Made by a program: the position numbers and the translations under genes
Part shown: piece after piece, positions 22,602 to 31,844 of the stretch
Numbering within the stretch: the first letter of the stretch is position 1
Layout of the letters: each line of letters opens with the position of its first letter
DNA from: a virus
Direction: 5' to 3' (one strand)
DNA length: 57,877 nt
Virus record (IMG/VR): IMGVR_UViG_3300044712_001634
Location: 1-57,877 of that record
Notes under the pieces: model-generated
Told to the model about the DNA's origin: nothing
Databases searched by the model: none
Seen by the model: the letters and a program-made list of their open reading frames with translations, nothing else

Positions 22602-23606
22602 ATGTCTGGTAATGAAGATGTGACCGGCGCAACCATGACCGATGAGGAGGAAATCCGGGCGCTGGAAGAAGCGGACACAAAGAGATTCGAAGCCGGGGAA
22701 GTCCTGGGCGATACCGATGAGGCAGGAACACCCGGAGCAGCTGAATCGATACCCACCGATGACGGTAAGGCGGCGTTTAGCCCTGATACCCTGGCGGCAA
22801 TCGCCGGGACAACAGAGGGAACCCCGCCGAAGCATGTGCCGTATGACCGTTTTTCCGAGAAGGTTGCGCTGGCCAAGAGCCTGGAAGAAAACCTGGTGCA
22901 TGAGAAGGCGGAAAAAGAACGCCTTGCGGCGGAACTGGCTGCCCTGAAGGGTGACGGCAAGGTTGAAGGAGAAAAGAAAGAGCCGGAAAAGACCCTGCGT
23001 GAACTGAAAGCGGAATACCGGAAGGTGCTCAAGGATTCCGTGTTCGACCCTGACGACGAAGATGCCGCCAAACTGCTAGTAGAACTGGAAGAAAAAATAG
23101 AGGAAGAGGAAATCCGCGTTGTGGAAAGCCGCGTGACGAAGAAACTGGAGACGGAATCGGCTCAGACCACGGCAAAGACGAATCTTCAGCAGGTTGTTGC
23201 GTCGGCCTATGAGGCATACCCGTTCCTGAATCCGGAGAGCCCGGATGTGAATGCCGAGCTTAACAACAATATCGTCAATTATCGTGTCGGACTGGAAGCG
23301 CAGGGGGTACCGAGACACGAGGCGTTGCAAAGGGCCGTTGACACGTTCGCGCCCGCGTATGCGGAGAAGCATGGTTTGTTGAAGGGTGGAGGCGAACCGG
23401 ACGATATAGCCAGGAAACGGGCGGAACTGGAGAAGCAGGCCCGGGAGAAAGCGGCTCTGGCGTCCAGGACGCAACCGCCGGTTATCGCCGGGGCGGGCCA
23501 TGGAGCAAGGGCCGATGAACTGAAATCCCTGGATGTAACCAAACTGTCGGAAAAGGAATTCGACAGTCTCCCTGAAACAGAAGTCAAGAAGCTGATGGAG
23601 TCGTGA
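22602..23606 (+). CDS. Scaffolding protein, 334 aa
   Basis: AAAGGAGG ribosome site. Acidic N-terminus, long coiled coils (ENLVHEKAEKERLAAELAAL and ELEEKIEEEEIRVVESRV) and a basic-helix C-terminal end are features of scaffolds. The position directly before the major capsid gene supports it. No protease domain is visible. Confidence 0.75.
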   Translation: MSGNEDVTGATMTDEEEIRALEEADTKRFEAGEVLGDTDEAGTPGAAESIPTDDGKAAFSPDTLAAIAGTTEGTPPKHVPYDRFSEKVALAKSLEENLVHEKAEKERLAAELAALKGDGKVEGEKKEPEKTLRELKAEYRKVLKDSVFDPDDEDAAKLLVELEEKIEEEEIRVVESRVTKKLETESAQTTAKTNLQQVVASAYEAYPFLNPESPDVNAELNNNIVNYRVGLEAQGVPRHEALQRAVDTFAPAYAEKHGLLKGGGEPDDIARKRAELEKQAREKAALASRTQPPVIAGAGHGARADELKSLDVTKLSEKEFDSLPETEVKKLMES

Positions 23607-23607
23607 G

Positions 23608-23793
23608 ATGGAACCCCACGAATTCAAGAAGGGTGAAGTCTTTTCCATGGGCGGATGGGTGTTCAAGGTTAAGAAGATTACCGGTGAAGGGATGATTCTG
23701 AAAACGCTGGGTGTAACTCAGGAGAAGGAAAAGGAATCGTCGCTCATCATCTTGCCGGAATCTAACCTTCATCTTCCATCACGTTTAAACTGA
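23608..23793 (+). CDS. Small beta protein, 61 aa
   Basis: FKKGEVFSMGGWVFKVKKIT then GMILKTLGV looks like an SH3-like barrel. It follows the scaffold by two bases. Function not known. Confidence 0.65.
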   Translation: MEPHEFKKGEVFSMGGWVFKVKKITGEGMILKTLGVTQEKEKESSLIILPESNLHLPSRLN

Positions 23794-23951
23794 AGCTCAG
23801 GGGCAGTAAGCGCCCCACCCCTCGCCATGCCGGGCGTTAACCGGCCGGACTCGAACCTCCGTAAAAGGTTGCGGTTTTTAGCCTCAAGAGCGGCGTCAAA
23901 GCTCGATTAACCTAGGCAATCAACCACTACAACCAACAACGGAGGTTTATC
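23794..23951 (+). other. Long structured leader before the capsid gene
   Basis: A gene-free stretch of 158 bp before the major capsid ATG. It contains hairpins GGGGC/GCCCC (near 23802), GCCGG/CCGGC (near 23850) and AACCT/AGGTT (near 23875). A reverse-strand T-loop-like GGTTCGAGTCC does not form a proper tRNA. It ends in GGAGG before the ATG. A capsid-mRNA stabiliser, translation control or late promoter are possible. Confidence 0.5.
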
Positions 23952-25064
23952 ATGGCATCAACCGATTTCACGAGGATGAGCAGCAACAAGAAGGCCGTTT
24001 ATAGCCGTACCCTGTGGAAGGCGGCGCGTAACCGGTCCTTTATCATCAACAAGTTTTCCGGATCCGACGAGAACAACGTGGTCCAGCGCATCACCGAGCT
24101 GACCAAAACGGAAAAGGGCGAGAAGTGCATCATGACCTTGGTCGCCGACCTGGTTGAGGACGGCGGCGTAGGGGACGCCAAGCGTGAAGGCATGGAAGAA
24201 TCGATGGAGGCCTATGAGGCCGAGGTGGTCATCGACCTGCTGAATCACGGCGTCAAGAGCAAGGGCAAGATGGCGGAGCAGAAATCCGTCGTCAAATTCC
24301 GACAGGTAGGCCTTGATAAACTGGGGTACTGGCTACCGGACCGTATCGACCAGATGGCTTTTCTCACCATGTCCGGCGTTTCGTACGCCTACAAGAACGA
24401 CGGCGCCCTGAGGGTCAATTCCAACCTGTCCAAACTCGCGTTTGCCTCCAGTGTAACCGCACCGTCCTCCAAGCGACACCGAAGGTGGAGCGGAGCAACC
24501 AAATCCCTGGTTGCGGGTGATACTACCGCTGTCGACCTGAGCGATATTCCGTCCTATGAGATGCTCACCTCCATGGGAGCCTACGCCAAGGACCACTACC
24601 TGAAGCCCTTGATGGCCGGCGGCAAGGAATACTTTGTCGTTTTCCTTAAACCCGGGACACTGAAGCGCCTCAAGAACGACGAGGATTATAAAAAGGCCAT
24701 CATCACGGCCCTTCCTCGCGACCTGAATAACCCGTTCTTCACCGGCGCCACTGTGACCATTGATGGCCTGATTCTCCACGAGCACCGCTATGTCTTCAGC
24801 ACCAACGGGCTCGCATCCGGCAGCAAGTGGGGTGACGGAACCGTGAACGGAAGCCGTACCCTGCTGTGCGGCGCACAGGCCCTCGGTCTGGCGGACCTGG
24901 GGGATCCGGACTGGGTTGAAAAGACCTTTGAGTACGACAGCCAGCCCGGCATCAACGTGGACAAGATGTTCGGCCTACTGAAGCCCAAGTTCTACTCCAT
25001 CTATGACGAAACGACGGAAGACTTTGGCGTCCTGGCTGTCGACCACATGCTTGACCAGTACTGA
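23952..25064 (+). CDS. Major capsid protein, N4-gp56-like family, 370 aa
   Basis: ASTDFTRMSSNKKAVYSRTL, then RSFIINKFSGSDENNVVQRI, GEKCIMTLVADLVEDGGVGD, KMAEQKSVVKFRQVGLDKLG and a C-terminal DPDWVEKTFEYDSQPGINVD follow the N4-gp56/DUF4043 capsid family. It forms the head shell. The combination with a P22-like portal and terminase is of interest. Strong GGAGG site. Confidence 0.88.
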   Translation: MASTDFTRMSSNKKAVYSRTLWKAARNRSFIINKFSGSDENNVVQRITELTKTEKGEKCIMTLVADLVEDGGVGDAKREGMEESMEAYEAEVVIDLLNHGVKSKGKMAEQKSVVKFRQVGLDKLGYWLPDRIDQMAFLTMSGVSYAYKNDGALRVNSNLSKLAFASSVTAPSSKRHRRWSGATKSLVAGDTTAVDLSDIPSYEMLTSMGAYAKDHYLKPLMAGGKEYFVVFLKPGTLKRLKNDEDYKKAIITALPRDLNNPFFTGATVTIDGLILHEHRYVFSTNGLASGSKWGDGTVNGSRTLLCGAQALGLADLGDPDWVEKTFEYDSQPGINVDKMFGLLKPKFYSIYDETTEDFGVLAVDHMLDQY

Positions 25065-25145
25065 CGGTGGCCGTGACGGAGCTAAACTGAGGCGATAACT
25101 ACAACCGGGACCCTCCGGGGTCCCGCAACACCATGGAGGCCAACA
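25065..25145 (+). other. Spacer with GC hairpin before 25146
   Basis: GGGACC/GGTCCC (around 25108-25125) forms a hairpin without a T-run, a possible processing site or weak terminator, and GGAGG precedes the next ATG. Confidence 0.4.
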
Positions 25146-25541
25146 ATGGCTATCACGAAACATCCGGGGCGACAGGCCCCTTCAGTTGCAATCGTGGATT
25201 TTACCTACGAAGACTTGGTAAGCGGAACATTTGACCCCTGCATTGCCGGTTCCGGCGGAGAAGAAGTCATCGGCGGGTCTATCATCATCACCGAACCATT
25301 CAATTCTTCCGTATCCGATACCTTAACGGTCGGCGATACCGGCGATACCGACAGGTATAAAGGCAGCGTCGACGGCCAAGCCGAGGCACTCACCGCGCTG
25401 GTGCCTACAGGGCATGCCCTGACTCCGAGTCAGAACTTCGGCATTATGTGGACGGGTGTAGGCAATGCGCCGACTGCCGGAGCCGGCAGGGTCGTGCTGG
25501 AGACTATCAACGCCCGGCGTGAAGACTTCTCTCAGGATTGA
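25146..25541 (+). CDS. Virion beta-sandwich protein, 131 aa (head decoration-like)
   Basis: FTYEDLVSGTFDPCIAGSGG then EEVIGGSIIITEPFNSSVSD and AEALTALVPTGHALTPSQNF is a repeat-free beta-rich protein found beside capsid genes in many phages. Likely a head decoration or minor structural protein. Role inferred from position. Confidence 0.6.
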   Translation: MAITKHPGRQAPSVAIVDFTYEDLVSGTFDPCIAGSGGEEVIGGSIIITEPFNSSVSDTLTVGDTGDTDRYKGSVDGQAEALTALVPTGHALTPSQNFGIMWTGVGNAPTAGAGRVVLETINARREDFSQD

Positions 25542-25613
25542 TAATTCAAATCTCATTTATCGAAAGGGGGAGGAAATTCCTTCCCCTTTACCCGAATCGA
25601 AAGGAGCTTTCCC

Positions 25614-26030
25614 ATGAAAAATATGCATCGGTTTTCAATCTTTCTAATCTTCATGTTCATCCTGTCCCTCGGTTGTATCTCGATGTCGTTTGCCAAACCG
25701 GTATTTACCAGGGCGCTGTTGACCAATCAAGCTACAACGGCTACCACCAGCGCATTCAACACCGGAATGATGAAGGCCAAGTCGGTATCCTTCGCGGGAA
25801 TGTCATCGGCTTCGAATGTTCCCTTTACCTTAAGCGGAACCGCTGCTCTGGAATGCGCCCCCACATCGACAGGTCCCTGGGTTGCCTGCAAGGACAAAGG
25901 AGGGACGGCGGTGACCACCACCAACGCCAATGCCGTGTTCAACCTGCACGACCTCTTCCCTTATATCCGGGTCGTCTGGACGCGGACTACGCAGAAGCTG
26001 ACTGCCTACCTGCTATACAGCGAGGATTGA
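25614..26030 (+). CDS. Structural-region protein with signal peptide, 138 aa
   Basis: GGAGC precedes the ATG at 25614. The start MKNMHRFSIFLIFMFILSLG followed by a small-residue cleavage region (SMSFA-KP) is a textbook signal peptide. The mature part (SFAGMSSASNVPFTLSG, then LFPYIRVVWTRTTQKLTAYL) resembles a virion beta protein. An exported product in the capsid module is unusual. Confidence 0.65.
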   Translation: MKNMHRFSIFLIFMFILSLGCISMSFAKPVFTRALLTNQATTATTSAFNTGMMKAKSVSFAGMSSASNVPFTLSGTAALECAPTSTGPWVACKDKGGTAVTTTNANAVFNLHDLFPYIRVVWTRTTQKLTAYLLYSED

Positions 26031-26079
26031 TAGAACCGGCAAGGAAGCCAAAGTAACAAAAAAAGGAGGAGTTAATCAG

Positions 26080-26496
26080 ATGAGTGAAGGAGAAACATCA
26101 CAGAAGCGGTTCCGGTCGTTGTCAGGGGAGGAGGTAGTTATATCACTCCTTTCGGGTCACGTGGCACGGGTAGGCCCGGAGTGGAGGCCTCTCCCTACGA
26201 TATTCCATCAGGATGCCTACGCAAAAGGATGCATATCGGATGATATGCTGAACGGGATACCAGCCCCACCAGGCCAGCAGGCGCTTGACCTTTCCGCCGG
26301 GGAACTTGGCGGCGCCCTGAGCCCACAGGAACGAATGGAAAAAATAGAGGGAGTCATCAGGCAGATGGTTTCGGAGAACAATCCGGAGAAGTTTACGACA
26401 GCCGGTATGCCTCGGGCGGAACTGGTGAATGAGGCATGCGGGTTTACAACCTCCGCCGACGAACGGGCCACTGCGCTCGCATCAATTACGGGATAA
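26080..26496 (+). CDS. Unknown phage protein, 138 aa
   Basis: AAGGAGG site. N-terminal beta hairpin (RFRSLSGEEVVISLLSGHVA) and C-terminal helices (PQERMEKIEGVIRQMVSENN). It lies in the head-completion area; the C-terminal end is acidic. No family. Confidence 0.6.
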   Translation: MSEGETSQKRFRSLSGEEVVISLLSGHVARVGPEWRPLPTIFHQDAYAKGCISDDMLNGIPAPPGQQALDLSAGELGGALSPQERMEKIEGVIRQMVSENNPEKFTTAGMPRAELVNEACGFTTSADERATALASITG

Positions 26497-26500
26497 TGCC

Positions 26501-27172
26501 ATGAAACTGGAAGAGATAATCGAAAGCGCTCGAAGGGACTCAGGAGATACGGTTGGCGTTGATGCCGATCGCAAATGGTCACTGGAGGAATGGGCTGAAT
26601 ATGCCAATGACGCCGAGAATATCCTCTGTGAGGAACTCTTGCTGATTACCGATTCACAGACACCGGAAATTTGTACCATTCCCGTGACAGCCGGTGTCCG
26701 CTCCTATGCTTTCGACTCTCGCATACTGCAATTCGATGAGGTGCGCTACTCCACAAGGGTGCGCCCTCTCGACCCTTCCAACGTCGCGGCGTTTGCTGAC
26801 AATGATTCACAATGGCGCACGGCAACAGGTGAGCCGGACAGTTATGCCCTGGATGATACGACCGGATATATTTGCCTGAACAAAATACCTACTGCCGACG
26901 CCACAATTTACTTGAGCGTTAAGAGGTCACCTCTCGTGGACCTTACTCACAAGAATATGAAAGCGTCGCCGGAGATTAAATATCAATACCATAAGAGATT
27001 GAAGAATTACATGCTGCATAAGGCATTTTCCAAACCGGATGCCGAGACCCTTGATGTTGCAAAATCGAGCAAACATTTCAATTTGTGGCTGGCCGATAAG
27101 TCGGCTGTCCAGGATGCGGAAAACAGGTTGAAAAAGGGTACGAAAACGAAAGACAGGGGGTATTTCTCCTGA
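26501..27172 (+). CDS. Head-to-tail connector/adaptor protein, 223 aa
   Basis: MKLEEIIESARRDSGD then KWSLEEWAEYANDAENILCE, VRSYAFDSRILQFDEVRYST and a helical C-terminus (KYQYHKRLKNYMLHKAFSKP) is the layout of podovirus adaptor proteins below the portal. Assignment from pattern and position. The ATGA-type end overlaps the next gene by one base. Confidence 0.65.
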   Translation: MKLEEIIESARRDSGDTVGVDADRKWSLEEWAEYANDAENILCEELLLITDSQTPEICTIPVTAGVRSYAFDSRILQFDEVRYSTRVRPLDPSNVAAFADNDSQWRTATGEPDSYALDDTTGYICLNKIPTADATIYLSVKRSPLVDLTHKNMKASPEIKYQYHKRLKNYMLHKAFSKPDAETLDVAKSSKHFNLWLADKSAVQDAENRLKKGTKTKDRGYFS

Positions 27173-28569
27173 TGCCCACCATCACCTACAAACACTACGG
27201 CCGCAACAACGTAGACGACGCCCTCAACGTCGGCGCTCCGGTCCCGAAGATTCGCCAGTTGATATTCACCGAAGGCACTGACCTGGTGAACGCGGATCCG
27301 GACAACGACGGCGGGTGCTCGCGCCGGGGTGGATTCGTGAAGCGGTACACGGGGAACGTGCGGAGCATGTTCGCCAATGACGATATCATCCTGTTCCACG
27401 AAGGCCAGGCCTTGAAGCAGTTCAATCCTGACACCTTCGGATCCACCTTCCTTAATATATCCCTGGGAGCAACCGCCGACGTAGCTTACTGCGACGTGAA
27501 CGGGCTCATTGTCTACTCAGATAACAGCATCATCCGGAAGATTTACGCAGGCGCCGACTATCCCCTGGCCACTCCGACGGCTGAATTCAAGTTGCCGGTG
27601 CCGGCGGGTCGGTGTTTTGCCCGGTTCAAGCAGCATCTCCTTGTCGGCCAAGCTGACGGGTTCGTGGTCACCGACCCGGAGAGCGTGGACGAGATGGACA
27701 GGCGGCAGTGCTATTTCCCTCTCGGCGGCCCGGCGATAGAGATAATGCCGGTTGATGACGGGCTGTTTGTGTCTACGGACAAGTGCGTGAAATTCATCGC
27801 AGGCCACGGCCTGCCCCAATGGTTGCAGCCTGGCGCGGTCGATACCGTGTTCGAATACCCGGCGATACCCGGCACAGGAGCCGGAATTAAGGTGAACATG
27901 ACAGGTATGAAGGATGTGCCTGGGAAAGAGGGCGTCATGTTCGCAACCTCGATGGGTTACTGCTACGGCTTGCCCGGGGGAATGCTCATTTCTACCGAGG
28001 CAAAGGTTCGGCCGGGGACGACATTCGCGGCCGGTACCGCGGTGCTCAGAGAGATGGACGGGCTCCGCCATTACCTGGCAGTGTTGCGGACGGCAGTCGG
28101 CGCGTTCCATGGCGAGGTGGTGAACGTCAAGACTCAGGGCGCCGGACGGTACACGGGGTACGATTTCCGCTCTGTCGTCTGCCACAAGGGGCGGCTGTTC
28201 GGCTGCAATGCGGCCGGGATTTACGAAATGACCGGCTCAACCGATGACGGGACAGCGATTGATGCGTCGGGTACCAGTGGTGTTTCTTCCTGTGGGAGCG
28301 ATTACATCAAGTATTTCCCCTATGCGTATCTGTCTGTCCGGTGCGAAGGCGAAATGGAATTCACTCTGGCGGTTGACGAACAGACGCCCCGTTCCTACCC
28401 GGTCACATTTGCCAAGGGCCGAGATGGTATCCATCGGAAACCAAGGAAGTTGGCGCAGGGCGTCAAGGGCGGGCAGGCTCAGATATCTTGGAGGAATGTC
28501 GATGGGTGCGATTTCTATCTGCAGCAGGCGGAACTTGACGTTCTGCCGACGAAAAGGAAGGTGATGTAA
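27172..28569 (+). CDS. Tail hub / stabilisation protein, beta-propeller-like, 465 aa
   Basis: Repeated beta blades such as DDIILFHEGQALKQFNPDTF, VNGLIVYSDNSIIRKIYAG and HLLVGQADGFVVTDPESVDE match P22 gp10-like or podoviral tail-hub proteins, which seal the portal. The assignment is structural inference. Confidence 0.65.
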   Translation: MPTITYKHYGRNNVDDALNVGAPVPKIRQLIFTEGTDLVNADPDNDGGCSRRGGFVKRYTGNVRSMFANDDIILFHEGQALKQFNPDTFGSTFLNISLGATADVAYCDVNGLIVYSDNSIIRKIYAGADYPLATPTAEFKLPVPAGRCFARFKQHLLVGQADGFVVTDPESVDEMDRRQCYFPLGGPAIEIMPVDDGLFVSTDKCVKFIAGHGLPQWLQPGAVDTVFEYPAIPGTGAGIKVNMTGMKDVPGKEGVMFATSMGYCYGLPGGMLISTEAKVRPGTTFAAGTAVLREMDGLRHYLAVLRTAVGAFHGEVVNVKTQGAGRYTGYDFRSVVCHKGRLFGCNAAGIYEMTGSTDDGTAIDASGTSGVSSCGSDYIKYFPYAYLSVRCEGEMEFTLAVDEQTPRSYPVTFAKGRDGIHRKPRKLAQGVKGGQAQISWRNVDGCDFYLQQAELDVLPTKRKVM

Positions 28570-28570
28570 C

Positions 28571-28795
28571 ATGCGGCCACTTAAAGGGTTCTTCTACATC
28601 TATTTCCCATGGTTATTCAGACCTGGTACGTGTTCGCTTGGTCACAAGCATTTCAAGCTTACGTGGTGTTTTCAAGGCGGAAGATATGAGAAGCAGGACT
28701 ACTACCGTAATCGCTTTGCGGCACATACGGTTTGCCTTTTCAAAAACATTCCTTACTACTGGCGCCGCTTGGTTTGGCAACTCAGGAGGCTTTAG
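28571..28795 (+). CDS. Small basic aromatic protein, 74 aa
   Basis: Starts two bases after the tail hub gene with GAAGGTGATG upstream and ends next to the following ATG. It is rich in Phe/Tyr/Trp and Arg (FFYIYFPWLFRPGTCSLGHK, then YYWRRLVWQLRRL). No family. Its tight fit suggests a real gene. Confidence 0.5.
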   Translation: MRPLKGFFYIYFPWLFRPGTCSLGHKHFKLTWCFQGGRYEKQDYYRNRFAAHTVCLFKNIPYYWRRLVWQLRRL

Positions 28796-29959
28796 ATGGC
28801 TGACATTGACAGCTTTACCACATATGTCCAGGGCAAACTGACCGACGTACTCAGCGCGGCGGCGGGGGCGGCGGGAGACCTTGAGAACATCGCGGAAGGG
28901 TTTGTGGATTTCTTCACGTTCAATCCCGTCCCGGAATATTCAGACGCCACCCAGATGGTGCATTACAACCCGGCAAACGTGACGCTCGGGGCGGTGACTC
29001 CGTATGCAAAGCCGACGGTTCCAACCCTGGAATTCTCCGAGTTGGGAAACCCAGGGACGTTGACAGCGTTCGTCAAGCCGACTATCACCGGGTTCAACCC
29101 GCAATCCTTCGACCCTTCGACGGTGGATGGAGAGATAGCTGCTCTGGCGGCAAAAATACTCGAGTTCATCGACTCGGGCGGCCCCGGTATCAGCGATGCC
29201 GTCCAGACAGCCCTGATGAACAACATGCGGGCGCGTGACCTCCAGACTCTGGATGATGTGCTGCTCCGGGTCCGGCAGGAAAACAGCATGTCCGGCTGGC
29301 CGCGCTCCAACTCTCTCACGGAGTCGGCAGAGGCGGAACACCGGAAGAAGTGGCAAGACACCTACGATAATCGCAGCAGCGAGATTCTGGCGCTCATGAC
29401 GGAGCGTGCCCACCAGACTGCAATGAACGGCTTGAACGCCGGGGTGCAGACCACGCAAATCAAGTCAAACCTGCAGGCGGACGTCTGGAAGTTGTTCTAT
29501 GCGTGTCAAGGACTGATTCTCGACAAGTTCAAGACCGACGTTGGTGGAGAAGTGTCGCGGGTGGAAACCGACCTCAAGAAGATTCTGGGCGATTACGACC
29601 TGTTGAAAACCAGGGCACTCACCGAAAGCGGTATCAAACTGGACCTCTTTCGGGTGGAGAGTCAAGGCGAGGAAACGCGGGTCCGTACGGATACCATGCT
29701 GGAAACCGCGAAGTCTGAGATCGGCCTGAAATCCAATGACCATCTGCTCTCCGCGGCCTTGGGCGAGACGAAATCCCAACTGGAAAAATGGCTGGGAAAT
29801 GTCGACCACCTTACAAAACGTGGCGTTGCGAATATTCAACAGCTGGTGAGCGAGAACGAGGTGCGTTTCCGCTCGGCGGCGAGCGAAGCTGAATTTTATA
29901 AGGGGATCATCATCTCACTTACACAGATGGTCAACACCATCCAGACGAAGAAGACCTGA
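28796..29959 (+). CDS. Helical virion/tail protein, 387 aa
   Basis: GGAGG precedes the ATG. The N-terminal region is mixed; from residue about 140 the protein is one long helical bundle (TEIxxL-type heptads: VGGEVSRVETDLKKILGDYD, then LTQMVNTIQTKKT). Possibly a tail stalk or ejection accessory protein. Confidence 0.6.
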   Translation: MADIDSFTTYVQGKLTDVLSAAAGAAGDLENIAEGFVDFFTFNPVPEYSDATQMVHYNPANVTLGAVTPYAKPTVPTLEFSELGNPGTLTAFVKPTITGFNPQSFDPSTVDGEIAALAAKILEFIDSGGPGISDAVQTALMNNMRARDLQTLDDVLLRVRQENSMSGWPRSNSLTESAEAEHRKKWQDTYDNRSSEILALMTERAHQTAMNGLNAGVQTTQIKSNLQADVWKLFYACQGLILDKFKTDVGGEVSRVETDLKKILGDYDLLKTRALTESGIKLDLFRVESQGEETRVRTDTMLETAKSEIGLKSNDHLLSAALGETKSQLEKWLGNVDHLTKRGVANIQQLVSENEVRFRSAASEAEFYKGIIISLTQMVNTIQTKKT

Positions 29960-29960
29960 T

Positions 29961-30140
29961 ATGGCAATTCTACCTGATTGGCTCGGAGATGGCGGGTTTG
30001 TAGCGGTGGTCTCGAATCCACCTGTGGGGGTTACCTCACTGGTATATGCACCGTATCCGCCCGGAGTCTCGTCCCTGTCGTATGTTGTTGCAGCGCATTA
30101 CCCACCGTCCGTCATTAATCTTTCTTATTCACAGGAGTAG
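29961..30140 (+). CDS. Small hydrophobic/Pro-rich protein, 59 aa
   Basis: Starts one base after the previous stop and ends just before the gene at 30143. ILPDWLGDGGFVAVVSNPPV, then YAPYPPGVSSLSYVVAAHYP looks like a beta-strand/PP repeat. Real by tight packing, function unknown. Confidence 0.55.
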   Translation: MAILPDWLGDGGFVAVVSNPPVGVTSLVYAPYPPGVSSLSYVVAAHYPPSVINLSYSQE

Positions 30141-30142
30141 AT

Positions 30143-30700
30143 ATGGCCGCAACAATATCATTCCAGATTCCAGCTCCAGCCGCAGGCGAGGACACTCCAA
30201 CCTCCGTAGTCTGGTATGACTCCGCTGATGGAGAGACGTTTGCCGAGATAGGTCAGGCGTTGATATCCAGCCTCACCTATGACGCCGTTACGCAGACGTA
30301 TTCCTGGCCGCTGGCCGGGGCAAATACTGCCCGATATCAGCTCATCAAAACGAAAACCGCCGGCGGAGTAGAAAACTTTTTCGGTGCCTTCCTCCCGCCG
30401 TTACCGAGTAACCCGGGTTTACAGAGCCTGTCCGGATCCGCGAAAGAGTTCGGAGTTACGACCTGGAGCGTGGGTGATACTGTCGAGATGACCATGGGTA
30501 GGGAACAACTGGTCAATGGCGTAATCATGGAGCCTGCTGTGCGGACCGCGACGGTGGACGCCAACGGCCAGTTCCTCTTGACGCCTGACAAGGGCGCCGA
30601 GGTGCTGGTTCAGGCAAGGAACCATACGACCGGCAAGGTGTATTTCTCCAAAAGCTTCACGGTATCCAGCGATGACCAGAAGAACATAAAGGATTACTGA
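30143..30700 (+). CDS. Fibronectin-III-like tail protein, 185 aa
   Basis: N-terminal SVVWYDSADGETFAEIGQAL, then TQTYSWPLAGANTARYQLIK is a beta-sandwich; the second half (GDTVEMTMGREQLVNGVIME) resembles carbohydrate-binding or adhesion modules. Probable tail component. Confidence 0.6.
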   Translation: MAATISFQIPAPAAGEDTPTSVVWYDSADGETFAEIGQALISSLTYDAVTQTYSWPLAGANTARYQLIKTKTAGGVENFFGAFLPPLPSNPGLQSLSGSAKEFGVTTWSVGDTVEMTMGREQLVNGVIMEPAVRTATVDANGQFLLTPDKGAEVLVQARNHTTGKVYFSKSFTVSSDDQKNIKDY

Positions 30701-30701
30701 T

Positions 30702-31832
30702 ATGTTCGCGTTGCCGAAATGGTTGACAGATATCAAGAAATTGTTTGCGACTGCGGACGGGAAGGTACTCGGGAGAGCGGCAGGTGCGTGGGGTTTTACC
30801 CCGGCATCACAGACGGCAGCGGCGGGGAGCATACCTGTTACTGCGAATACCACTGGAGATCTTCCGTTAATAAACGGCGCCGCTCTCCTTTGGGGTGACG
30901 GTACGGCCAGAATAGCAGGGGATGGGGAGACTGACCTCATAACCCTTACAGGGAGTCTTGGAATCGGGACAACACCTGTGAATAAGTTGGACATTGAAGG
31001 GGCCATTGCCATAGGCGCGGCATACTCAGGAACTCGCACGGCTCCTACAAACGGGATGATTGTTGAGGGTAGAGCAATATTTGGCGGATATGCTGATGAC
31101 GCAGTTAGTCAAGTGCAAGTAAACGGAGTTCAATACATTAACGGCAGACTCAGTGTTAATGTAGTTGGTAACACGACACATGCCATAGCTGTTTCTCAAG
31201 GGGATGTGAGTTTATTTAAAGGTACAAATACCGCCGCTAGCGCATCAACGGCGGGTGCTGGTTTTCAATTCTACTCTGATGATGGTGCCGCAATGGCGGC
31301 AGGCGATAGGCTTGGATTTTTAACTTTTGGTGGTGCTAAAGATAATACGCATCTGATGATAAGTGGTGCTGTAATTAATGGCTATGCCGCCGAGAACTGG
31401 ACTCCAACAGCACAAGGTACCTATATATCAATTTTAACCACTTCGATTGGTACTACTGGAGCTGCAAAAACGGCTAAACTAATAGTAAATGCAGACGGTA
31501 CAATCACAGTGGGTGATTCAGCCCTTCCTGCCTCAATGAAAGGGGGGCTGCACGTCAAGTTGGGTACTGACCCTACTGATTCTGTAGAGAATACGTTCCA
31601 GTTGTACGGTATGGACCTGGTAGCTGGTCATACCATTCCTGCTTTCCGAACGGAAGCAGGGCATATTGTAAAGCTATATTCACAGGCTCTAGTGTCAGAC
31701 GCCAAGATTGACTACACCACCGGTGACTTGGACACAGAAGCGGAAATTATATCGGCTCTCAACACCACCAATGGCAAGATTAATTCCATTTTAACCATAC
31801 TGAAAAACAATGGGTCAATGTTGACATCATAA
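30702..31832 (+). CDS. Tail fibre-like protein, 376 aa
   Basis: Gly/Ala/Thr-rich beta repeats (SLGIGTTPVNKLDIEGAIAI, then SVNVVGNTTHAIAVSQGDVS) and a short helical end (ILTILKNN). The LGIGTTxPxxKLxIxG segment is typical of tail-fibre/adhesin stalks. The second half is AT-richer than the neighbours, so the receptor-facing part may be exchanged. Confidence 0.7.
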   Translation: MFALPKWLTDIKKLFATADGKVLGRAAGAWGFTPASQTAAAGSIPVTANTTGDLPLINGAALLWGDGTARIAGDGETDLITLTGSLGIGTTPVNKLDIEGAIAIGAAYSGTRTAPTNGMIVEGRAIFGGYADDAVSQVQVNGVQYINGRLSVNVVGNTTHAIAVSQGDVSLFKGTNTAASASTAGAGFQFYSDDGAAMAAGDRLGFLTFGGAKDNTHLMISGAVINGYAAENWTPTAQGTYISILTTSIGTTGAAKTAKLIVNADGTITVGDSALPASMKGGLHVKLGTDPTDSVENTFQLYGMDLVAGHTIPAFRTEAGHIVKLYSQALVSDAKIDYTTGDLDTEAEIISALNTTNGKINSILTILKNNGSMLTS

Positions 31833-31844
31833 AGGAGCAACGCA

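Noticed and set aside
23840-23890. Possible tRNA on the minus strand (GGTTCGAGTCC T-loop)
   Set aside because: The flanking bases do not form a 5-bp T stem and no acceptor, D or anticodon arms can be placed.
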